Assembly (NCBI GenBank): GCA_001430745.1
Contig: KQ482066.1
Coordinates: 1,116,066 to 1,143,241 of the forward strand
Length of the DNA: 27,176 nt
Direction: 5' to 3'
From: Auxenochlorella pyrenoidosa
Taxonomy: Eukaryota > Chlorophyta > Trebouxiophyceae > Chlorellales > Chlorellaceae
Shown: positions 1 to 9,200 of the stretch, in pieces
How the letters are laid out: the number at the start of each line of letters is the position of its first letter
How positions within the stretch are numbered: position 1 is the first letter of the stretch
Program-made: the position numbers and the translations under genes
Notes under the pieces: model-generated
The model's database searches: none
Told to the model about the DNA's origin: nothing
The model's input: only the letters and a program-made list of their open reading frames with translations

Positions 1-10
1 GGGGGCAGGC

Positions 11-205
11 GCAGTGCTGGTGTGCTCTAGGGCGGGTGTGGGTGCAGGCGCAGCTGCTGGTGCGCTCTAGGGCGGGCGGAGTGCAGGTGCATTGCTGGTG
101 TTCTCCAGGGCGGGCGGGGGTGCAAGCGCAGTGCTGGTGTGTTCTAGGGCGGGCGGGGGTGCGAGCGCAGTGCGGGGGTGCTCTAGGGCGAGTGGGGGAG
201 CAGGT
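11..205. repeat. 39-bp minisatellite, five tandem units
   Basis: Five diverged copies of a G-rich unit begin at 11, 50, 89, 128 and 167, giving an exact 39-bp period. Each unit has the pattern GCAGTGCTGGTG, then CTCTAGGGCGGGCGGG, then GTGCAGG. Because 39 is a multiple of three, the block stays open in several frames and could be misread as a 13-residue protein repeat. It lies upstream of a good splice acceptor at 360, so it most likely sits in an intron of the gene that follows. Confidence 0.85.
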
Positions 206-360
206 GCAAGTGGAATGGCATGGGGGCCTGGTAGCTGCCCACTTGCGCCTGCCATCCCCCTCGTTGTGCACAAGCGATTCTTTGAAGCTGCCTTGCTTTA
301 GACGTGTATGTTTGTTGTGCCTGACTCAGCGCAGTGCCTGAACCTTCTCTTGAGCTGCAG
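206..360. other. probable intron 3' part before first visible exon
   Basis: No coding signal was seen here. The stretch ends in a pyrimidine-rich run and CTGCAG at 355-360, taken as the acceptor of the first visible exon of the coiled-coil/IQ gene. A second possible acceptor (CTCAG) lies about 30 bases upstream and is also open in the coding frame. Confidence 0.5.
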
Positions 361-3300
361 CAAGAGCAGGCCGAGGCGGCGCGCATGGCTGAGGAACTGC
401 GGCGGGAGCGCGAGTGCCTGGAGGCGGAGCGGCAGCGCCTGCTGGCCGAGCAGCAGGCGGCGCTGCAGGCCGAGGCGCAGCACAAGCAGCAGCTGCTGCT
501 GCGGCTCGAGGCGCACAGCCAGGAGGCGCAGGACGCCGCCGCGCAGCAGGAGGCCGAGCGGCAGCGCCTGCTGGACCGGATAGCAGAGCAGGCTGCGCAG
601 CTCGAGGCGGCGGCTGCGGCGGCCACAGCCGCAGCAACGGCGCACGCCGCGGCACTGGAGCAGCAGCGGCAGGTCGCGGCAGCCGAGGCTGCCCGGCTGG
701 TATCCGAGGCAGAGGGGCGTGCTGCAGCTGCTGCAGCAGAGGCTGCGCGGGCTGCCGCGGAGCGGGAAGACAAGGCGGCGGCGACGGCGGCAGCGGCGGC
801 CAAGGAGGCGGCGGCGGCCAGAGAAGAGCTGGCGCGCACGCAGCAGCTGTTGGTTGGTTCTCGAGAGGAGGCTCGCATCCTGACCGAGCACAACGAGCAG
901 CATGTGAAGGAGCTGGAGGTGGGTGGGATGGGGTGGGGGCCCTCTTGGGCAGAGCGCTAGGATGAGGAGGGCGAGTTGTGGGGTGGCTGGCCTTGGGCGG
1001 AGGGAAGTGGCGGTGGCACTACGGTGGCACTATGTGCGGTGCTCTTGGCCCATCAATGCCGGAGAAAGAAGGCTGGGCAGGGCGTGGTGGGGTTGGTTGG
1101 GAGGCATGTCGCCGCTGACTGCGCCATTCAGCAGGAGGGAACCCCGGCGAGCTGGGCTCTAGCTTGGCAGTTGGGATGTCTATCCCTTTGAGCCATGAGG
1201 GCGGCATGCAGGCCAGCTGTTGACAGGTGCGTCCGCCTGCCGGACCTGACTGCAGGAGGAGTGGGCTGGCAAGCTGCGCGATGCGGAGGCGGCGCGTGAG
1301 AAGGCGGTAGCGGCTGCGCAGGCGGCGGGCGAGCGCCAGGTGGCGGCGGTGCAGGCCGAGGTGGCTTTGCGGGATGGCACCATCACGCAGCTGGAGCGGG
1401 AGCTGGCAGCCCGCGATGACCGCATCGAGCAAATGGGGGTGCTGGTGAGAGCTTGATGATGAGACTGCTTGCCGACCCTTCTGGACCTTGCACGCCTGAC
1501 AGGCTTTGCTGGCCTTTGTTGATGAGAGATGACCCGGCATGCCAAGGGGACCCAGAGCTGGTGCCAGCCTGGGTGTGCTTCCTCCCTTCCAGGTGGCGGC
1601 GCTGGAGGGCGGCAAGGCCGAGCTGGCGCGCCAGGTGGCCGCGCTGCAGCAGCAGCTGGAGGCGGCGCAGGCGCGGGGCCGGCAGCTGGAGGCGGCGCTG
1701 CGGGAGGAGCACCAGCTGGTGGGGGAGCTGCAGGCACAGGTGGGAGACAGAAGACGCCTGTGGGCGTGCCTGGGGGGCCTGTCAGGTGGATGTGGCGCGT
1801 GTGGGGTGGGCGCTGAGCAGAGGCAAGTCCTGCCTGCTGCGTGGGCCACGGAATGCCAGAACAGGCGGCTGGCCAGCACTGAGCTTGTTTGCCAGCCACG
1901 CCAGCTTCATCAGACCAGCACACAAGTGCCGCGCATGCTCCTCCTGACCCTTGTTCGGCGGGGCGCGCCCCCCCCCCCCCCCCGCCTCTCAGGTGGAGGG
2001 CTACGAGCGGTCGCGCATGGCACTGGCCAAGTCCTTTTTCGAAAACAAGGTGCGGTCTGATGCCGCCAAGGTCATCCAGCGGCACTGGCGGGAGCACCGC
2101 CTGGCGCGCATGCGCAAGCAGCAGACCGAGGGGTACCAGGTGGGGGGCAGCAGCCAGCAGGGGGGTGGGGGGCGCAGAGGCGCCTGCGCCTGGACTGCCG
2201 CCTGGTCTGGCGAGCAGCTGCGGGGTGTCGACGTCGGCGCCTGCGTCCTGTGCATGCCTTGCCTCCAGCAACCACCGCCGCGCAAAGAGTCGTCTCTGCT
2301 GCCTGACCGGCTGGCCCGCTGTGCGCGCAGGCGCTGCACAACGCCAAGGCCATGCTTGGCACGCTGGCGCAGCAGCACGCTGACCTGGAGCAGCGGCGCC
2401 GCGCCAACCTGGCCTTCTCGGGGCAGACCCTGGTGGGCCACCATGGCAGACGGGAGCCTGCAAACGAGCCGGGGCCTGCTGGTGCTGGTGGCGGAACTAC
2501 TGATGGGCGGCTGGGCAGCGCTCCACATGGTCTCATGGCGTGCTCTGCTGATGAATCCGAATGCCAAGCGCCCCCCCCCCCGCCCCCCCCCCTGCCGCAG
2601 GTGGGAGACAACCTGGATGTGCTGCAGGATGCCGTCGAGTCAATCATTGGCGCATTCATCCTACCAGCGCGGGTGAGGGGGGTCAGGGGCAGCTGGCAGG
2701 GCAGGCCGCCACTCCCAGGGCACGCCTGCTAGGCAGTCGTGGAGCAGCAGGCCCTGGGCAGTCCATGTGCTGGGCCCTGGAGCGAGTGCGTTGCATGCAC
2801 TGCGTCCGCGTCGCCCACATCTGCGCAGCACCTCAAGGGCTTGCACCCCTCCCCCCCCTTCCCCGCCCCGGCGCAGGACCTCAAGACCCTGCAGCGGTAC
2901 CAGCAAAAGGTGTCTGCCTATGCCCTGCCGGCCGCGCGGCAGAGCACCGTGGCCGCAGCCGGCGGCACGTCGGTGCTGGCGCCGCCCCTGGGCGGCCGCC
3001 CCCTGTCGGCCCGGTCCAGTGGGGACCTCATCAAGGCCTCCTACGCCCAGCCGCAGGCGCCGCTGGCGGGCTCGCTGCCCGGCTCGGCACGCAGCACGCC
3101 ACGAGAGGCGGGTGGCGAGGGGCTGGGCCCTGCGGGCAGCGGCACGCCGCTGGGCCAGCAGTACCAGCAGCAGCAGCAGTACCACCAGCAGGCACAGCAG
3201 CAACCGCAGCAGCTTGTCGACGGCCTGCCGCCAGGGCCGCCACTGTCGCGGCAGCCCAGCACTGCAGGGCTGGCTGGCGGCTACTCCCAGCAGCTGCCAG

Positions 3301-3482
3301 GGGCACCACCACAGCAGCACAGGGGCCTGTCCCGGGAGGGCAGCCTGCGCGGCGGGTTGGCCAACCTTGCCGGCAAGGTGATGGGCGGCTCGCCGCTCGA
3401 CCGCCTGCGGCGCCTCTCCTCGGGTTACCAGCAGCAGCAGCAGCAGCAGCAGGGATCGCACGCGCCAAGCCACTACTATTGA
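361..3482 (+). CDS. Coiled-coil protein with IQ motif and Gln-rich tail (5' partial)
   Basis: Seven exons join in frame: 361-918, 1256-1444, 1593-1739, 1993-2139, 2331-2432, 2601-2672 and 2877-3482, giving 606 visible residues; the 5' end lies outside the window. All introns are GT-AG in phase 0. Residues 1 to about 297 are Ala/Glu/Gln/Arg heptad-rich and look like a long coiled coil. Residues 322-342 form an IQ motif (VIQRHWREHRLARMR), the usual docking site for calmodulin-type light chains. The last exon encodes a disordered Pro/Ser/Gly tail with several poly-Gln blocks and ends in HYY. The layout fits the tail of a cytoskeletal motor or a basal-body/scaffold protein, but no motor or other catalytic domain is visible. 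The protein family is therefore not assigned. Confidence 0.75.
1450..1505 (+). ncRNA. Candidate intronic C/D-box snoRNA
   Basis: Inside the intron 1445-1592 there is a C-box match (ATGATGA, 1456-1462) and a D-box match (CTGA, 1496-1499). The six bases before the C box (AGCTTG) can pair with the six after the D box (CAGGCT), with one G-U pair. This is the classic terminal stem directly abutting both boxes. A TGATGA at 1520-1525 lies outside the stem. The element is 56 nt, short for the class, and I could not match the bases upstream of the D box to a known rRNA site. It remains a pattern-based candidate. Confidence 0.3.
1968..1983. repeat. Poly-C tract at a 3' splice site
   Basis: A run of 16 C lies just upstream of the acceptor at 1992 in the coiled-coil/IQ gene. 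A similar interrupted C run precedes the acceptor at 2600. These act as C-only polypyrimidine tracts and are likely spots for sequencing-length errors. Confidence 0.8.
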
Positions 3483-3859
3483 CACGTGGCCAGGTGTGCA
3501 GCCAGGCCCACCCCACATACCCAGGTCCTAGTGTACGGCGCTCGCCACGTTTGGACATGTTGTCTCTTCCCCTGTAAGTTCCATGACATGCTGACCGCAC
3601 CGCCTTGCGGCTGACCAACCGAACCCTTGGTTCATCACTGTGCTTTCTCTGAGACGTTGGCTGATCACCGTGGTCTCTGCATTCCCGAAGCTATGTTAAA
3701 ATTGAAAGGACAAGCAGTACAGCTGGAGCAGGAGCAAGAGAGGGGAGCAGAGCAGAGGAGGGGCCTCGGGCAGTGCTGCGCGCGCGCTGCCCCGCTGGCC
3801 AGATGCGGCTGAGGGGCAGGTGGCTCGCACTCGCCAGACGGCAGTGGACGCGTGCATGC
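3483..3859. other. Convergent 3' spacer between IQ gene and RPL4
   Basis: This holds the 3' untranslated regions of two converging genes. It contains the TGTAA of the forward gene. I saw no convincing TGTAA for the reverse gene and no further open frame with protein-like character. Confidence 0.6.
3573..3577 (+). terminator. Poly(A) signal TGTAA
   Basis: TGTAA, the usual green-algal polyadenylation signal, occurs about 90 bases after the stop codon of the coiled-coil/IQ gene. The same context (CTGTAAGTTCC) recurs downstream of the phosphatase gene. Confidence 0.6.
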
Positions 3860-5793
3860 TCACTGCTCGCCGGCGCCAAACCACTCGTTGAGGTATGCCA
3901 GGGCCGCCTTCTCGACAATGATCTTGTCGGCGTTGAGCACGTCGTACACCTGGGGCAGGCGGGGAGGGGGTGGCAGCGTTGTTGGTTGGTGTGGGCAGCC
4001 CGCAGGTGGGGTGGAAGGGTTGTGGGTCGGAGGTGGTAGTGCATCAGCAGGCGCGCGCCGCAGGAGCACTGCCCACACAAGCAGGGGACCTGTTGGGACG
4101 CGCGCCAGCTGCGTGCCCGACACCCGCCTGCGTCACCACCCACACACACATGTGTGCACACATGCCCACCAGCACACCAGCCGTCACACACACACCTGCA
4201 CCGCGTTGGCGGTGTTGATGGCCAGGGTGGGCACGTTGCGGCCAGACAGGTACACGTTCTGGTTGGGCTCGTTCACAATCAGCAGCACCTTCTCGCTCTG
4301 CAACGCAGGACAGGGGCGGGACAACAAGCATGGTGGTTGGAACCGGGAGGGCAGCTGCTCCAGGGGGACGGGGGCATGGTGGGCGCAGCCGGCGCCGCGC
4401 GCAATATGCACAGTCACATCCCCGCAGCAGACTTGCTGCCGCCACCACCCAGGGTGTGCGCCCCAGAGGCGCACCCTGCCGCAGAAGCTCCCGCGCCCGC
4501 GGCCAGCTGTCACGCTGATCGGCGCGGCTCTGTTCCTGCTCAGGCATCATCTGCCCAGGCGGGCAGGAGCTGCCGCCCCTTGCTCACCTCCACGTCGGCG
4601 CCCATGGCGCCCAGGCCAGCCACCAGGGCCTGGGTCTTGACAGAGTCCAGGGCCGAGAAGTCGTCGCAGACAATCATGTCGGCAGCGGCAGACTGCAGCG
4701 CGGTGGCCAGGGCCAGCTTGCGCTCCTGCAGGCGGCGGGGCGGACAGGACGAGGGCATTGGACCTCTGCCAGGAACGGGGGCCGAGGCTGCCGCCGCCTC
4801 CCTGCGTGGACCGCAGCGCAGGCCTGCTAGCAACGCCCTCGCGACAGCCGCACAGATACAGCTGCTCCTCGCCGCGTCCACAGCACATCTGCGCTTCCGG
4901 CCTGCCTTCCTGCCTGCCTGGGTCAGCACCCACCCGGCAGCACCCACCTTCTTGTTCATGTTGGTGGTCCAGTCCCGCGGCTTGGGGCCGAAGGAGATGC
5001 CGCCGCCGGGCATGAGCGGCGAGCGGCGGGTGCCGCGCCGCGCGTTGCCCGACCCCTTCTGCTTGTACGGCTTGCGCCCGCCGCCGCGCACCTCACTGCG
5101 GGTGAGCGTGGAGGCGTTGCCCTGCCGCGCGTTTTGCCGCACGTGCACCAGGTAGCTGCGGGGCGGGGCGGGGGCGAGGGCAGGGTGAGCGCGGCTCATG
5201 TGCACCGCAGTGCGACGCGCCAGGCAGCGGGAAGCACCCGCGGGGGAGGACGGAGACGGCGCACAGGGCGCTGGCGGGCAATGTCCTTTGCTGCTGCTGC
5301 TGAATGCACAGTCCGCATGCCACGAAGCGTGCATGCAGGCCTTATGTCCACATGCCCCATGCATGTTTTGTCCATGCATGCGCAGAGGCACCACATGGTG
5401 CAGCCCAAGCCCATTAGGATACCCTCTGTCCACAACCCTGTCAGCCAACGCATGCTCTTCATAATTAAGTATGCGTACGGAAGCAAGCAGGCTGCATAAG
5501 CTGCAACACGGGTGCAAGAAGCGGCGGCGGGAGGCGGGCGAGAGGCGGCCGCTGCGAGCTCACCGGTGCACCAGGCCGTTGGCGGTGTCAGGCTCCGCCA
5601 CCTTCAGGGAGATGGAGGCGCTGCCCGCGTCGGCGCCGTCCATCTTGCGCACCGGCAGGGTGGCAGGGGCAGCCTGCACGCTGGCCTGCACCAGCAGCTG
5701 CCGCCGCGCCGCAGTCTGCAGCTGCCTGCTGGAGGCGCCGAGCTGCTGGGAGGGCCGGAAGGCCAGCTGCTGGCCCACAAACGCCGACTGCAT
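3860..5793 (-). CDS. PRPL4: Plastid 50S ribosomal protein L4 (uL4c), nuclear-encoded
   Basis: Five exons on the reverse strand: 5793-5564, 5155-4948, 4725-4588, 4297-4196 and 3949-3860, joined by GT-AG introns, encode 255 residues. Residues 1-51 have no acidic residue and are rich in Ser, Ala, Gln and Arg, with VQAS at 35-38, as expected of a plastid transit peptide. The mature part carries the L4 hallmarks: [20 protein letters not shown] followed by [12 protein letters not shown], the basic loop that lines the ribosome exit tunnel, then a C-terminal alpha/beta domain ([33 protein letters not shown]). L4 is a primary 23S rRNA binder. The start is the first ATG of the frame with a good transit-peptide profile. 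The gene is divergent from the phosphatase gene. Confidence 0.95.
4141..4195. repeat. CA/TG microsatellite touching a 5' splice site
   Basis: Imperfect (CA)n runs at 4141-4162 and 4185-4195 lie in the last intron of RPL4. On the coding (reverse) strand the intron begins GTGTGTGTGTG, so the donor dinucleotide is itself the first repeat unit of the tract. Confidence 0.8.
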
Positions 5794-6288
5794 GGTTCTG
5801 CTTGTGTGCTCCCTCCACTGGCGGCGCCAAGCGAGCCTCCACAGACACCAACCAGCTGCCTTCTGACAAATGGGCGGTGCAGAGGGCGCAATGCGTGTCG
5901 TCGGCGTCCCCTCCTCAGCGCTGCGACGCATGCTGTGCGACGGCCTCTTCTGGTGAACGGGCCTTTCGATTATCCGGGAAGGTTTGAGCGGCGCTACAGC
6001 GCTCTTTGGCAGGCCGCCGGAAGCGCTGGGGGGCCCCCCAGCCGGCTGCGAAAGCCCTCGCTCGAAAAGGCGCCTGCCTGCTTCTCCAAGGAGCTCCCAA
6101 GGTGTGTCGACATTGCCGCAATGATCGAGCGGCTCAACCTCGTCAGCCAACGACGCCTCACTGTTACCCACCTCGCCGCCCCCGCCTGCGCCTTCGCCCG
6201 CGCCGCCTGCTCGCCTGCTGTTCGCTTCCCGCGCCGCACTTTGCCGCCACCCCACTCTTGTCGTCACCCCATTCTACTTGCAGCTGCC
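5794..6288. promoter_or_regulatory. Divergent promoter region, RPL4 / purple acid phosphatase
   Basis: About 495 bases separate the two start codons, which face away from each other, so this spacer must hold both promoters and both 5' untranslated regions. A possible acceptor (TACTTGCAG) just before the phosphatase ATG could mark an intron in its 5' untranslated region. I saw no clear TATA box. Confidence 0.55.
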
Positions 6289-9200
6289 ATGTCGCCTCAG
6301 CGGGGCCTGCTTCCCGCCTTGATGCTGGCTACGCTGGCATGCGCAGCTGTGCTGCACAGCTGCCGCACCCGCTGGCACCGCCAGCGCCACCCAGGCCAGG
6401 CCCACAACCCTCTGGAGCTGTGGAACGTGGCTGGAGTGCGGGAGGAGCTGGGCGCGGGCGTGCCCGGCGCGCCCGGCACGCCCAGCATCCGCTGCAATGC
6501 CACGCTGCTGCGGGGCTCCCACGAGTGGGTGGAGGTCACCTGGAGCGGCCTGCCGGCAGGTGCTGGGGCTGGGCTGGGGCCGTGAGAGTGCAACAGTGCA
6601 GGGAGGTCCCCGGGTATCGAGCTGCCGCTGGCAGTACTGCTGCACACGTCTCTGCGCACACACCGTGTGCTGGCGAACAGTGCACATTCCCTGCAACCGA
6701 TGCGAATCCCATCTCCATTGCCGTTGTTCACCGGCTTCAGCCCCCGCCACACACCCGCATGCGCACACATGCATGCAGGGAGGTACGACGACTACATTGC
6801 GCTGTACCCAGTGGGCGCCGACCCCACACAGAGCGCCCCCATCAAGTACCAGTGGGCGGCGCGCAGCCCCTCACACATGAAGCTAGGCGCGGGCAGCGCC
6901 ACGTGAGCGCCGCCGCCGCCGTCTCCCACGGCAGGCTGTGGGGGGAGCGCCCTGCGTCGCACCGGCCAATTTGTGTGCGCCCGGAGGCCTGGCAGCCGCC
7001 CTGCGCAGCTGACAGTTCGCACCTGCTGCTGCTTCCCACAGGAATGGCCCAGCCCGTCCCTGCATGGCCCACCTCGACCCCTCCCCATGTAGCCACCGCC
7101 TGCTGCGCACGCTTCCCAGCCTGGCCTGCTCCCACCCAACACGCACCCGCCGCCTCCCCTCTTGCCCGCAGCTTCCGCCTGCTCAACGTGCCGCCCTCTG
7201 CCCCTTACCTCCAACCTCCCTTCATCCCCCCTTGCCTGCAGCTTCCGCCTGCTCAACATGCGGCGCGACGTGCGCTTCGCACTGGTCCGCAACGGGCTGC
7301 AATTCCCATCCATCGCCGCCTGGAGCGCGCCCGTTGTCGTGGAGCAGCCCAACTTGCCGATGCAGGGGCACCTGTCGCTGACGGGCGTGCCCGGGTGAGT
7401 GTTCATATGCGGGGCTTACCGGGCAGGGGCGGGGCGTGGATGAATGTGCCAGTGCAGGGGGACCCGTCCCGGCGGCCAGGTAAAGAGCAGGTTGTTACGC
7501 CGGCAGCGACTTTGGCTGCCGTCCCAGCAGCAGTTGGTGCGCACTCCCTCCCTGCTGGCTGCCCAGCAAGCCAGGCCCCCACCCCCGCCCCTCGCAGCGA
7601 GGTGACGGTCCAATGGGCGACCCGCGATGCTGGCAGCCGCCCCTCGGTGCGCTGGGGCGCATGGCCGGGCGCCCTGGACACCACCGCCGCCGGGCGCAGC
7701 TCCACTTATAGCCGCGGTGACATGTGCGGGCCGCCGGCCAACACCACCGGTTGGTTTGACCCCGGCTGGCTGCACGCCGCGGTGATGGCGGGGCTGCAGC
7801 CCTCTACGCGGTACTTTTACCAGTACGGCGATGAGGTGAGGGTACCGTTGTTGTACTGCAACGCCTGGGTCACACAACGTCCACACCCTGGGCACGAGCG
7901 GTAGCAGGGACGTGGCATACGCCGTTTGCGGTTTTGCCCTGCTGCTCTGCTGGCGGCGGCAAGCTCTTCTGTGCCCTGTCTGCAACGGTGCACCCTCTGT
8001 CAGGCGCCTGACGACGCCCTGCGGCTCCTCCCCACAATCCCCTGCCCATGCCAGGGGCTGGGCTGGAGCGAGGTGGAGAGCTTCGTGTCGCCCCCCGCGC
8101 CCGGCGCCGCCGCCACCGTGCGCCTGCTGGCTGTGGCAGACCTGGGGCAGGCCGAGGAGGACGGCTCCATGGAAGCCAGCGAGGCAAGCAGTGGAGCAGC
8201 GCCACGAGTCACCACACCCATGCATCAGCGCCTGCATGCGCCACCTGCTGCGCTGCTTGTCAACGCCATGCGGGGGGCCTCGCATGCCGACGGGAACGTG
8301 CGCGTCTGTGCCGCGTGCGCCCGCTGTGCAGCGCGCTGGCTGGCTGGCCAGTGCTGCCTCGCGGCTGCCAGGCTTCCACGTGCCGCACGTCCCCGCCGAG
8401 CCTGCAGTCGTCTGCCGCTGCCCCTTTGCCGTGCCTGCAGATGCTGGCGTCGCTGGCCACCACCGCCAGGCTGGCAGCCGAGGTGGAGCATGGCGGGGCG
8501 CAGCTGCTGGTGCACAATGGAGACATCTCCTGTGAGCTGGGGCAGCACCAGGGTGGCATGGGGAGTGCTCGTATGGCGCCCTGTGTACTGCCTGCCTGCC
8601 AGCCAGCCTGCATGCCCGCTTGCATGCTCTCACACACAACCCGCCGCGCTGCGGGGAGGCCGTACATTGCCAGGCCACTTTACCTGCTGCTTGCCTGCTG
8701 CTGTAGCCCTGCCGTGCTGCATCTGCGTCGTGCCTCCCACGCTTCCTGCTTGCTGCCCTTGCAGATGCGCGGGGCTTCTCCAGCCAGTGGGACCGGTGAG
8801 GGGGACTCCTGCCCCATCTTGGGCCTGCCTTAAGTAATGTAGTGTTTGGTGGCTCCCCCTGGGCTTGCCTCCCGCTGCTGGCGGGCTGCATGCCCGGGCA
8901 GCCTGGCGCTCGCCACCGCTGCGCCGTCCCAGCCGGTTGCGCAGCGGAGCAGCGGCCCCCGACCCCCGCTCTGGCCCTGCTGCCCTCCTTTGCTGGGTGC
9001 AGCTACTTTGACCAGCTGGGGCCGGTGGTGCGCCGCGTGCCGTACATGACGACAGTGGGCAACCATGAGGTGGGTTCTTTTCCCTCCTGCCCTCCTGCTG
9101 ACCTCGCCATGCCTGTTGATTGCTTGTTGCTCCAACACTGGCGCTGCAAGATTGCGCTGCTCGGGGCCTTGCGCTCTGCCCCCTGGATGCACCTGCGGCG

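Noticed and set aside
183..893. Long Ala/Ser/Cys-rich reverse open frame opposite the coiled-coil exon
   Set aside because: Antisense shadow of the GC-rich GCN/CAG repeats in the coding exon; the composition is that of mirrored Ala/Glu codons.
5163..5563. Repeated ATGCATG words in RPL4 intron 1 as a regulatory repeat
   Set aside because: Short words of this kind occur all over the window (GCATGC is common); no regular spacing.
6121..6288. Upstream in-frame ATG for the phosphatase (MIERLNLVSQRR)
   Set aside because: The extension has no family similarity and would bury the hydrophobic leader; the ATG at 6289 places that leader at the N-terminus.
7416..8891. 491-residue reverse open frame opposite phosphatase exons
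   Set aside because: Antisense shadow; the forward strand carries well-supported exons with catalytic motifs here.
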